Shown piece after piece: positions 25,891-33,324 of a DNA stretch of 40,700 nt. Within the stretch, counting starts at the first letter, position 1. Every line of letters begins with the position of its first letter. The notes under the pieces are model-generated. The model saw only the letters and a list, made by a program, of their open reading frames with translations. It made no database searches and was not told the DNA's origin. Source of the DNA: Chloroflexota bacterium (GTDB taxonomy: Bacteria; Chloroflexota; Dehalococcoidia; SZUA-161; SpSt-899); contig JABMQN010000235.1 of NCBI GenBank assembly GCA_013203045.1, positions 1-40,700 on the forward strand, in the 5' to 3' direction. The translations under genes and the position numbers were made by a program.

Positions 25891-26805
25891 ATGGATGCTT
25901 CACAAGAAATCTCAGCAGACTTCCCATTCAAATCCAACTATGTCGAGGTGCATGGTTCTAAAATGCACTATGTCGATGAAGGATCGGGCGATCCAATATT
26001 ATTTTTACATGGCAATCCTACATCTTCCTATCTGTGGAGGAATATCATTCCACATCTAACTTCCGTCTGCCGCTGCATCGCTCCAGACTTGATTGGTATG
26101 GGTAAGTCGGATAAACCAGATCTGGAGTATCGCTTTGTTGACCATTCCAAGTATGTGGAAGGCTTCATTGAGAAGCTAGGTTTGAAAAACATAACGCTTG
26201 TCATTCATGATTGGGGATCGGCTCTTGGTTTTCACTACGCCATGCGGCACGAGGATAACATCAAAGGTATTGCCTTTATGGAAGCAATAGTTAAACCTTC
26301 CACATGGGAGGAATTTCCCAAAGACTTCAAGATGGGTTTCAAGCTATTTAGAACTCCCCTTATCGGCTGGCTAATGATTGTAAGGATGAATATGTTCATA
26401 GAAAAAATACTGCCCAAGGCAATAGTTCGGAGTTTGACTGAAAAAGAAAAGGAGTATTATCGAGAACCATTCAAACGAACTAAGTATCGGAAACCACTCT
26501 GGCGATGGCCAAATGAAGTACCTATTGACGGTTACCCTGCCGACGTAACGGAAATCGTTCAGAATTACAGTGAGAGATTGCGGGAAACCGACCTTCCGAA
26601 GTTGCTTTTCCATGCTCATCCTGGAGGCATTATTAATGTGGCAATGGTTGAGTGGTGCGAACAGAACCTGAAAAACCTAAAGGTAGTGGACATCGGAGAG
26701 GGAATCCATTTTCTTCAGGAAGACAATCCACATATGATAGGTTCGGAATTGGCCAATTGGTACAGCTATATTGAACAAGATAGAGCGGTAAGCACCCTTA
26801 AGTGA
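25891..26805 (+). CDS. dhaA: Haloalkane dehalogenase (DhaA-like, HLD-II)
   Basis: The 304-residue alpha/beta-hydrolase closely follows the DhaA family in sequence and numbering. N42 (HGNPTSSYLWR) and W108 are halide-binding residues, D107 (VIHDWGS) is the nucleophile, E131 (AFMEAI) the acid and H273 (GIHFLQED) the base. CIAPDLIGMGKSDKPD and EYYREPF are also family-typical. It hydrolyses haloalkanes to alcohol and halide without oxygen or cofactor, so it can work in an anaerobe. AGAAAGGAG precedes ATG 25891. The downstream genes are redox proteins rather than haloalkane catabolism genes, so the physiological substrate is open. Confidence 0.93.
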   Translation: MDASQEISADFPFKSNYVEVHGSKMHYVDEGSGDPILFLHGNPTSSYLWRNIIPHLTSVCRCIAPDLIGMGKSDKPDLEYRFVDHSKYVEGFIEKLGLKNITLVIHDWGSALGFHYAMRHEDNIKGIAFMEAIVKPSTWEEFPKDFKMGFKLFRTPLIGWLMIVRMNMFIEKILPKAIVRSLTEKEKEYYREPFKRTKYRKPLWRWPNEVPIDGYPADVTEIVQNYSERLRETDLPKLLFHAHPGGIINVAMVEWCEQNLKNLKVVDIGEGIHFLQEDNPHMIGSELANWYSYIEQDRAVSTLK

Positions 26806-26847
26806 CATCAAGTTGTGACTGCAAAAATAAAAAAGGAGGCTTGTATC

Positions 26848-27513
26848 ATGGATTCAAACCAGGAGAACCCGAAACCTCAGATTATCCCCACACCCAATGG
26901 CCCATATTTTCTGTTTGATGAATTCGCCCCTCGACCAGTTGGAAACCTGCAAAACTCCAAAGGAACCGGGTATTCCTCCGTTCGTGCTGTCGCGCTCTGT
27001 CGATGTGGGGGGTCAAAGAACAAACCTTTCTGCGATGGGACTCATATGACCAACGATTTCTCGGGTGAAAAAGAAGCTGATCGCCAAACGGACAGACGGG
27101 ATAATTACGTTGGCAAGAAGATCATTATTCATGATAATCGCGGGATCTGTGCTCACTCAGGATTTTGTACAGACGGTCTTCCCTCTGTGTTTAGACTGAA
27201 GGCAGAGCCATGGATTGACCCGGTTGCTGCTGATATTGAAGCCATTATAGAGACTATCAAAAAGTGTCCTTCCGGGGCCTTGAGTTACTCGATTGAGAAT
27301 GTGGAATATCATGATCAAGATAGAGAGCCGATGATCACAGTTACCAAGGATGGCCCATATGCAATGACGGGAAGAGTTGAATTAATTGGTCAAGCATGGG
27401 GTGAAGGAGCATCTACCGAGCATTACACGCTTTGCCGGTGTGGAGCCTCAAAAAACAAACCCTTCTGCAGCGGGCAACACTGGGATGTCAAGTTCGTGGA
27501 TGACAAGAATTAG
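26848..27513 (+). CDS. CDGSH iron-sulfur protein with Fer4_19 domain
   Basis: The 221-residue product has a CDGSH [2Fe-2S] motif near residue 50 (CRCGGSKNKPFCDGTH), a central Fer4_19-type ferredoxin domain (GICAHSGFCTDGLPSVF ... KKCPSGALSY), and a second CDGSH motif near 200 (CRCGASKNKPFCSGQH). This is the standard divergent CDGSH/Fer4_19/CDGSH layout of bacterial family members, predicted to transfer electrons or clusters. ATG 26848 is taken because AAAAAGGAGG sits just before it. DUF1801 and the two selenoprotein genes follow in the same direction. Confidence 0.9.
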   Translation: MDSNQENPKPQIIPTPNGPYFLFDEFAPRPVGNLQNSKGTGYSSVRAVALCRCGGSKNKPFCDGTHMTNDFSGEKEADRQTDRRDNYVGKKIIIHDNRGICAHSGFCTDGLPSVFRLKAEPWIDPVAADIEAIIETIKKCPSGALSYSIENVEYHDQDREPMITVTKDGPYAMTGRVELIGQAWGEGASTEHYTLCRCGASKNKPFCSGQHWDVKFVDDKN

Positions 27514-27556
27514 GCCGGTTTTGAACTGGTTTTGATCCTTCTGAAAGGGCGAAATA

Positions 27557-27925
27557 ATGGCCGATTCCAATAGCAGAAGCAAAGAGGTCGATGAATGGAT
27601 CGCCAAATTAAAACCTGATTTACAGAAGATAGCCAACGCACTCCGCGATGTGGTTTTCGAAGCTGAACCAGCGATCACGGAATCAATTAAGTGGAGTCGA
27701 CCGGTATATTCCAAAAGAGGAAATATCTGTAGTATCGATCCAGCTAAAGATCATTTGAATCTTGGTTTTTTCAATGGAGTAAATTTGCAAGATACGGCTG
27801 GACTTTTGGAAGGAACCGGTAAGAAACTTCGCCATATCAAAGTGCGAAAACTGGAAGATGTAAGAAAAAACGAATTCAGAGAATTGGTGAAGTATTCTGC
27901 AATGCTTCATACTGCAGAAAAGTAA
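27557..27925 (+). CDS. DUF1801 protein
   Basis: The 122-residue product fits the DUF1801 / YdhG fold: VDEWIAKLKPDLQKIANALRDVV at the start, ITESIKWSRPVYSKRGNICSID (about 41-62), LNLGFFNGVNL and LRHIKVRKLEDVR. Members are small cytosolic proteins, some called iron chaperone frataxin-like, with the function not firmly established. It ends 5 nt before the selenocysteine DsbA-like gene, so the two are likely co-transcribed. Confidence 0.85.
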   Translation: MADSNSRSKEVDEWIAKLKPDLQKIANALRDVVFEAEPAITESIKWSRPVYSKRGNICSIDPAKDHLNLGFFNGVNLQDTAGLLEGTGKKLRHIKVRKLEDVRKNEFRELVKYSAMLHTAEK

Positions 27926-27930
27926 ATGTG

Positions 27931-28524
27931 ATGAGCGTCAATATTCGTATCTTTTCAGACTATATATGACCTTTCTGTTACATCGGCAAGGGACTTGTCG
28001 AAACGCTTCAGAAGGAATATGATGTTCTCACTGAATGGCTCAGTTACGAGATTCATCCGGAAACACCGCCACAAGGCGTACCAATCGCAAATCGTTTCTC
28101 GCAAGTTGATATGGATAGAATGGCACATCATCTAAAAAGTATGGGAGAGCCTTTTGGTATTACTTTTACCCAGATTACTCATCTGTCCAATTCACGAATG
28201 GTCTTAGAGTCCAGTGAATTCGCCAGAGAGAACGGTAAATTCGATGAGTTCCATGAAGAGGTCTTTCATTCATATTTCACTTTAGGGAAGGATATCGGTC
28301 AGATCGACGTGATCCTTGAAATGGGACGGACGGTTGGGCTTGATAGTGACCAACTCAAAACAGCATTAACGGAAGGACAATATTTGCCACGTTTGCAGGA
28401 ATCCCAACTGGAAGCTGCAAAATGGGGTGTGACAGCGGCTCCAACGTTCATTATCGAAGGGAAAGATTACATCGTTGGTGCTCAACCAATTGAGGTTTTC
28501 AGGAATGCCCTCATATCTTACTAA
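27931..28524 (+). CDS. Selenocysteine-containing DsbA/FrnE-type thiol oxidoreductase
   Basis: Read through TGA 27967-27969 as Sec, one 197-residue protein results: MSVNIRIFSDYI, then U13-P-F-C16, YIGKGLVETL, and 180 further residues that align with the FrnE/HCCA-isomerase branch of DsbA thioredoxin-fold proteins (helical insert, then WGVTAAPTFIIEGKDYIVGAQ with the cis-Pro). The family has CP(W/F)C at exactly this point, so UGA replaces the catalytic N-terminal Cys. A downstream hairpin (27984-28000) fits a bacterial SECIS. Without Sec the only start is ATG 28111, which would leave 137 residues and no active site. Expected role: cytosolic disulfide exchange or reduction. Selenocysteine insertion is inferred, not proven. 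Confidence 0.85.
27984..28000 (+). promoter_or_regulatory. Bacterial SECIS hairpin for the DsbA/FrnE-type gene
   Basis: CGGCAAG pairs with CTTGTCG (seven pairs, one G-U) around loop GGA. Counting the U of UGA (27967) as 1, the loop is at positions 25-27, near where G23-U24 lies in the E. coli fdhF SECIS. Small apical loop with G is the feature SelB reads. Confidence 0.7.
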
Positions 28525-28571
28525 TCAATTGTTTCCCAATAAATGCATCAATTTGAAGAAAGGAGAATCAT

Positions 28572-28814
28572 ATGAGCGAACAAAAACAAGTAAAAATCTA
28601 CTCTCTTTCCACCTGACCGACCTGCAAGAAAGCCAAGAGGTTCTTGGAGAAGAATGATATCCCTTACGAGAATCTAGACGTGGGTGAAAACGAGGAAGCG
28701 CGAGCGGAGATGGTGCATAAATCCGGTCAATTAGGCGTGCCAGTTATCGAAGTTGATGGCGAGATACTCCTCGACTTCAACGAGAAAGAACTCAAACAAA
28801 AATTGGGGATATAG
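28572..28814 (+). CDS. Selenocysteine-containing glutaredoxin-like protein
   Basis: Read through TGA 28614-28616 as Sec, an 80-residue protein results: [14 protein letters not shown], then U15-P-T-C18, [20 protein letters not shown], cis-Pro motif [10 protein letters not shown] and [13 protein letters not shown]. It is a complete glutaredoxin/NrdH-size thioredoxin fold; only the first active-site Cys codon is UGA. GAAAGGAG lies seven nucleotides before the ATG, fitting a real start, whereas no start after the UGA would keep the active site. A perfect six-pair hairpin (28633-28647) follows. It lies between a selenocysteine DsbA-like gene and thioredoxin reductase, its probable reductase partner. 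UPTC glutaredoxins are known from other Sec-using anaerobes. Confidence 0.88.
28633..28647 (+). promoter_or_regulatory. Bacterial SECIS hairpin for the glutaredoxin gene
   Basis: CCAAGA pairs perfectly with TCTTGG around loop GGT. With the U of UGA as 1, the loop is at 26-28, one base from the equivalent loop of the neighbouring selenoprotein gene, and contains the G-U typical of SelB binding. Confidence 0.75.
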
Positions 28815-28849
28815 CTCAGCTGAGTCATATTTGTGAAACGGAGGGTGAT

Positions 28850-29771
28850 ATGTACGAACTGATAATCCTCGGCGGTGGACCGGCGGGGATGACAGCAGCC
28901 GTTTATGCAGCGCGCAAACAGCTCAATGCACTTCTTCTAAGTAAAGATACCGGAGGTCAGGTGAACTGGACCCTCGGGGTTGAGAACTACATGGGATATC
29001 AGTTCATCGAAGGTTCCGAGTTGATGGAGAAATTCGAAGAACAGGTTGGGCAATTTCCTCTGGAGACGGAAATCGGTCCGGAAGCTAATCAGGTGCGGAA
29101 GATAGATGACGGATTTGAAGTAGAAACCAGTGATGGCACCAAATATCAGACAAAGGCGTTGATCGTTGCTACAGGAAAGCGGCCGCGACAGTTGAACGTT
29201 GCAGGCGAAGAAAAACTCAAAGGACGTGGGGTGACCTATTGTTCCATCTGCGATGGCCCGATGTTTACGGGGAAGAGGGTGGCTGTAATCGGTGGCTGTA
29301 ATCGGTGGCGGTAATTCTGCCCTGGAAGCGGTGGATGATATGGCCAAGATTGCGGAGCATATCGATTTAGTATCAGTGACTCCGCTGACGGGCGATCAGG
29401 TTCTCATCGACAAAGTGACACCGCTTCCCAATCTGAGTATGTACCTGGAGCATGGAGTTGTGGAAATAGAAGGTGATACCTTCGTGGAAAGCCTCACTAT
29501 CCGGGACATGAAATCAAAAGAAACCAAAAAACTGCCTTTGGCTGGAATATTTGTCGAAATAGGGCTACTACCGAATTCTAACGCAGTGAAGGATTTAGTG
29601 CATCTGAACAAGGTCGGTGAGATCGAAATCACTTGTTCCAGCGAAACAAGTGTGCCCGGTCTCTATGCGGCAGGCGATGTAACCAATGTCCCTGAAAAGC
29701 AAATTGTAATAGCAGTCGGTGAAGGTGCCAAAGCTGCACTTCAAGCACACCGGTACTTACGGCGTTTGTAG
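28850..29771 (+). pseudogene. trxB: Thioredoxin reductase, frameshifted by a 13-bp duplication
   Basis: Together the two frames give a complete ~305-residue TrxB: FAD-binding [20 protein letters not shown] (residues 5-24), redox pair C131-S-I-C134 in [14 protein letters not shown]-binding [14 protein letters not shown] and C-terminal VPGLYAAGDVTNVPEKQIV. The first frame ends after [11 protein letters not shown] because a 13-nt unit is duplicated at 29281-29306. Removing one copy restores a perfect frame. Ribosome site ACGGAGG before ATG 28850 is good. So the gene is intact apart from this event, which may be a recent mutation, phase variation or an assembly error. It would reduce the upstream selenoglutaredoxin. 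Confidence 0.9.
29281..29306. repeat. 13-bp perfect tandem duplication in trxB
   Basis: GGCTGTAATCGGT occurs twice in direct succession at 29281-29293 and 29294-29306, followed by a near match GGCGGTAATTC. Thirteen is not a multiple of three, so the extra copy shifts the frame of trxB at its NADPH-binding motif. Confidence 0.92.
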
Positions 29772-29782
29772 ATCGGACTCGA

Positions 29783-30769
29783 ATGATGAAATGCGGCGTA
29801 TTGTTATCCGTGTTAGCCATGATTGGTCTGGTTCTCTGTGTTTCTTGTGGGGGATCAGATTCTGGCACAGGGTCAAGCACACTTCTACCATCACCAATTG
29901 ATAACAATGATCAACTTCCTAATCCTTTTGTGTTGCCGCTAACTGATGGAGATTGGATTCCTTCGGAAACGCATCAGGCACGGAAGCCAATTGGAATGGA
30001 TACAGTTGATATCAAAGGCATCGGAGAGTTCAGTTTTAGTTCAGTCGAAGTAACCACTGTTCGTCCAGACATTTTTCAACCGGGGCATTTCTCCGTATTT
30101 GATGTATTGGTTCAATTGCATAAGCAAGGTGATATCCAACTTGAATACCATTATGATGGGGCGATGGATACCCATATTATCGATGCTATTGATGGTCAGC
30201 CGCATTGGTGGTATGAGGTTCGGTATTCAGATGGCTGGTACGAAACCAATGTGTTTCGTATGGATATGTATCCCTACAAGGATGATACGGATATCCGCCT
30301 TTTCCGGGAAAATTCAGAATATATTGCCCGAATATGCCGAACCTTTGGTGAAGAAATTAGGCGGTTAATGCAAAATGATGGTCAGGTGATTATACCAGAA
30401 GTGGTCATTGATGGACCAAAAACAAACTTTAATTTCACAGATGTTGAGGTACGTGCACACGGTATGCGCAGTGATTTACTTCAACCAGGAGTGCTCACTG
30501 CACTCGATATTCTGTTAAGCCTGGGAGAACAGGGGGAATTATCGGATATCACGCTCACATGGTATGACCGTATAGGTGGAGCAGATCCGGTTGATTCATA
30601 TTGGACAGAGCAGATCGATGAAGATGTAGCTTTCGGTGGCTGCGGTTTTGTGTATGAGACTGGTCCCAGGGAGTTTTCGGGTTTTTCCGGGAGCCACATT
30701 CATATTCCTTCAGATGTACGCACAATTGTATCACCCGAATATGCCCTCTGGTTCTGGATTTGTCTGTAG
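29783..30769 (+). CDS. Putative lipoprotein with two repeated domains
   Basis: The 328-residue product has a lipoprotein signal peptide: LLSVLAMIGLVLCVSCGG with the lipidated Cys likely at 22. Two similar segments follow (about 72-150: FSFSSVEVTTVRPDIFQPGH, FDVLVQLHKQGDI; about 210-290: FNFTDVEVRAHGMRSDLLQPGV, LDILLSLGEQGEL), suggesting an internal duplication. Each has aromatic WWYE/SYWTE after. I do not recognise the family. It is followed 13 nt later by the DUF4405 cytochrome gene, so an extracytoplasmic partner of a membrane redox protein is likely. Confidence 0.65.
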   Translation: MMKCGVLLSVLAMIGLVLCVSCGGSDSGTGSSTLLPSPIDNNDQLPNPFVLPLTDGDWIPSETHQARKPIGMDTVDIKGIGEFSFSSVEVTTVRPDIFQPGHFSVFDVLVQLHKQGDIQLEYHYDGAMDTHIIDAIDGQPHWWYEVRYSDGWYETNVFRMDMYPYKDDTDIRLFRENSEYIARICRTFGEEIRRLMQNDGQVIIPEVVIDGPKTNFNFTDVEVRAHGMRSDLLQPGVLTALDILLSLGEQGELSDITLTWYDRIGGADPVDSYWTEQIDEDVAFGGCGFVYETGPREFSGFSGSHIHIPSDVRTIVSPEYALWFWICL

Positions 30770-30782
30770 ATAGTGAGAGGAA

Positions 30783-31088
30783 ATGAAATTCACGACACAT
30801 ATCAATTATTTTCTCTTCTTTATACTGGTTGTGCTTGTTGTTTTGCTTGCGGTATCTGCCTATCTTTTATGGTTTGAATTCCCTCGGGGGTATCATGGCG
30901 ATCGAGCAACCTGGATTGATATTCACAAATGGCTCGGATTTGGACTTTTTGTTGCGGTTGTTCTTCATGTGTTACTGCATATACGATGGTTATGGCGAAT
31001 GACACGGTACTACGTTCGGTGGATAATCAGACTATCCGGTACTGATACCAAAATTAAATCAATCGATACGCAGAAAGGGGACTCATGA
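30783..31088 (+). CDS. DUF4405 cytochrome b-like membrane protein
   Basis: The 101-residue product has two membrane helices (about 8-30 and 48-70), with H6 before helix 1 and H48, H62 and H66 in helix 2. The H-x13-H spacing (H48-H62) is typical of b-heme helices. HKWLGFGLFVAVVLHVLLHIRWLWRM fits the DUF4405 / flavinylation-associated cytochrome family, which passes electrons between quinol and periplasmic partners. The end overlaps the rpiB remnant by 4 nt. The preceding lipoprotein could be its outside partner. Confidence 0.75.
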   Translation: MKFTTHINYFLFFILVVLVVLLAVSAYLLWFEFPRGYHGDRATWIDIHKWLGFGLFVAVVLHVLLHIRWLWRMTRYYVRWIIRLSGTDTKIKSIDTQKGDS

Positions 31089-31177
31089 AATTGCGCATCG
31101 CTCTTGCGGCCGATCACGGGGGATATAATCTTAAGAACGAGTTAGTACTCCACCCGCAGCCAAAGGCCCGATCGTAG
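31085..31177 (+). pseudogene. rpiB: 5' fragment of ribose-5-phosphate isomerase B
   Basis: From ATG 31085 the product opens MKLRIALAADHGGYNLKNEL, the RpiB N-terminus (D10-H11 in the active site). Homology stops after about 20 residues, followed by a foreign tail (VLHPQPKARS) and tandem TAG stops. The remaining ~125 residues of RpiB are missing. The join near 31145 brings in a betaine-binding-protein gene in another frame, so it is a deletion scar. Confidence 0.8.
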
Positions 31178-32012
31178 TAGGTTCCAAGATTGATACCGAA
31201 GGTGCGCTACTGGCTAGTATGATTATTTTAATGCTGGAAAATAATGGATTCGATGTAACCGACAAGTCGCAAACCGGCGCGACCGCGATCGTAAGAGGAG
31301 CGTTGGAAAGCGGTGAAATCGATATGTATCCGGAATACACTGGGAACGGAGCATTTTTCTTTGATGAAGCCGATTCAGATGTCTGGAAGGATGCGAAGGC
31401 GGGGTATGAAAGAGTGGCAGAGCTTGATAAAGAGAAATTCGATGTTGTATGGCTTGAGCCTGCACCCGCCAAAAATATTGGGCAATAGCAATACCTCAGG
31501 AACTGGCTGGGATAGAAAATCTGATGAGTCTGGAAGATTTCGCTGTATATGTGAATGGGGGCGGCTACGTCAAACTTATTGGTTCCGAAGAGTTTGTCAC
31601 CAGTCCGGCAGCTTTACCGTCATTCCAGGAAGCTTATGGATTTTCCCTTTCCAGTAATCAACTGCTGACAGTCTCCGGTGGAAATACTGCCCTTACTGAA
31701 AAAGCTGCTGCGGAGGGAACTGACGGAGTAAATGCGGCCATGGCATACGGAACCGATGGTCAGGTAGCGGCATTGGGTCTGGTTGTATTGAGCGATCCTC
31801 TGGGTGCGCAACCAGTCTATGAACCAGCACCACGAGTTCGCGGGGAAGTTATAGCGGAATACCCTGAGATTGCCGACATTATCAACCCCGTCTTTGAATC
31901 CCTGGGACTCCAAACGCTCCAGACTTTGAATGCGAAGATCGCAGTAGAGGGCCAGATTGCCATGGATGTTGCTGAGGAATACCTAGTTTCGGCAGGTTTT
32001 TTAGCCGAATAA
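31144..32012 (+). pseudogene. Glycine betaine/choline ABC substrate-binding protein, broken
   Basis: The ProX/OpuCC/OsmF pattern is clear: GPIVVGSKIDTEGALLASMI, TAIVRGALESGEIDMYPEYTG, then in a second frame WAIAIPQELAGIENLMSLED, and the C-terminal PAPRVRGEVIAEYPEIADII. The lipoprotein signal is missing because the 5' end is replaced by the rpiB fragment. A one-base loss near 31474-31480 (APAKN|WAI) shifts the frame; the first frame stops at 31488. Family members bind betaine, choline or related osmolytes. This copy cannot be functional. Confidence 0.85.
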
Positions 32013-32021
32013 TATTTTCTG

Positions 32022-32234
32022 ATGATTAATCGGGAGATTGTGAGCCGGTGGTCGGCACGGCGTGATTGCGTCGCCATCACCGGCTCTGTCTTAGGACTAA
32101 CCTCTCTCCTGTTCGCATGGCTGACCAGTTGTTCGCTAATATCGAATCGATGTTTGCCTATTCCCCCGGCAAACAATATCAGTCCTAATCATTCGAGCCT
32201 CAGACAAGACTCGAAAAATGTTATAGAGAATTAA
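32022..32234 (+). pseudogene. 5' stub of a membrane permease gene, likely ABC partner
   Basis: The 70-residue frame starts MINREIVSRWSARRDCVAIT and has one hydrophobic helix (about 20-35), like the beginning of a betaine-transporter permease. After about residue 35 it becomes unlike a membrane protein (PIPPANNISPNHSS) and stops. Its place right after the broken substrate-binding gene fits a truncated permease of the same ABC system. Assignment is by position, so tentative. Confidence 0.45.
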
Positions 32235-32283
32235 CATTTTCTTAACCGATGTTATGATTTTTTAACCCATCAGCCTGTAATAT
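32231..32283 (+). promoter_or_regulatory. Direct-repeat operator resembling a Pho box, with -10 element
   Basis: TTAACA (32231), TTAACC (32242), a weaker TTATGA (32252) and TTAACC (32262) occur with 10-11 nt spacing on one face of the helix, then TAATAT (32278-32283) can serve as -10. This resembles the TTAACA-N5 repeats read by PhoP-type OmpR-family regulators in Gram-positive bacteria. The region is AT-rich, so chance matches are possible. It lies 79 nt before the first gene of the 32362-38298 operon. Confidence 0.4.
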
Positions 32284-32361
32284 ATAAGCTACGATTCCAA
32301 TAGTATGTCCCGATCAGCTTAGTAACATGGGTATCCTATATCATTTCGAAGGAGGTTTTCG

Positions 32362-33297
32362 ATGAGAAGACACGCAGTTCTGGTTTTGCTACCAATACTT
32401 TTGCTGATTCTGTTCATAGGATGTTCCTCGGATGATGGCGAGGCAACGCCAGTACAAACCCCAACTTCAGCCACTCCAGCCACGTATACAGATGTATCTC
32501 CAGCCGAAGCCAAGGAACTGATTGATACAGTTGCAAATCTTGTAGTTCTCGATGTCTCACCACTGTACACTCAAGGTCATTTACCCGGGGCTATCAATCA
32601 CCCCATGTTCGATGGATCTTTAGCGGCGGCTATTCCATCCCTAAACAAGAATGTTCCCTATCTGGTTTATTGCCATTCAGACAGCGTTTCAATTGCAGCT
32701 GCGGAACTTATGGTCGAAGAGGGTTTTCAAGAAGTGTACCGTTTGGAAGGTAACTATGCTGCCTGGGTGGATGCGGGTTACGAAGTAGAGATTGGGGAAG
32801 AACCTACTCCGATGGCAGGGTGGATTGCAGATGGAATGATTTCAACTGAGGGAGAGTACTCCAATACAGCCAAGATTGGTGATGATTTTGAATTGAACTG
32901 GTCAACAGACAGTCAATATATCTATGTAGGAATGAAAGTCAAAACAGATGGCTGGGTTGCTATCGGCTTCGAACCTTCATCGAAAATGAAGAATGCTGAC
33001 ATGGTATTTGGATTCATCGAAGAGAACCAGGTTACTGTTGTAGACATGTATTCTACTGGCGAATTTGGCCCGCATCCTGAAGATACGGACAAGGGTGGCG
33101 CCAATGACATCCTTGAGTTCGGTGGCAGCGAAGACGATGAATACACGGTGATTGAATTTAAGCGAAATCTTGTTACTGGTGACGAGTATGATAACGATCT
33201 GGCCAGTGGAACAGTAAAGGTGATCTGGGCCTATGGATCGAGTGATAGCTTGTCGGCACCACACTCAGAGCGTGGCTATTCAGAGATCGAATTTTGA
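32362..33297 (+). CDS. Lipoprotein fusing rhodanese and DOMON (heme-binding) domains
   Basis: The 311-residue product has a lipoprotein signal (LLLILFIGC, lipidated C21). Residues about 42-142 are a rhodanese domain with active-site C104 in VYCHSDSVS. Residues about 150-311 are a DOMON domain: ISTEGEYSNTAKIGDDFELNW, GWVAIGFEPSSKMKNADMVF with a Met (209 or 214), and APHSERGYSEIEF with H301 placed for heme or sugar binding as in cellobiose-dehydrogenase cytochromes. Rhodanese domains handle sulfane sulfur and DOMON domains pass electrons, so outer-surface sulfur-linked electron transfer is a reasonable inference. AAGGAGG precedes ATG 32362. It opens a likely operon to 38298. Confidence 0.85.
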   Translation: MRRHAVLVLLPILLLILFIGCSSDDGEATPVQTPTSATPATYTDVSPAEAKELIDTVANLVVLDVSPLYTQGHLPGAINHPMFDGSLAAAIPSLNKNVPYLVYCHSDSVSIAAAELMVEEGFQEVYRLEGNYAAWVDAGYEVEIGEEPTPMAGWIADGMISTEGEYSNTAKIGDDFELNWSTDSQYIYVGMKVKTDGWVAIGFEPSSKMKNADMVFGFIEENQVTVVDMYSTGEFGPHPEDTDKGGANDILEFGGSEDDEYTVIEFKRNLVTGDEYDNDLASGTVKVIWAYGSSDSLSAPHSERGYSEIEF

Positions 33298-33324
33298 GAG
33301 GATTCTTGTTCTGAAGGAGGGTAT

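Noticed and set aside
28111-28524. Independent 137-residue protein starting at ATG 28111
   Set aside because: It lacks the thioredoxin-fold beginning and active site; reading upstream through UGA 27967 gives a full family match, so 28111 is an internal Met.
28475-28657. 60-residue plus-strand ORF overlapping the glutaredoxin start
   Set aside because: It overlaps the end of one selenoprotein gene and the start of the other in a different frame, with no motif or ribosome site.
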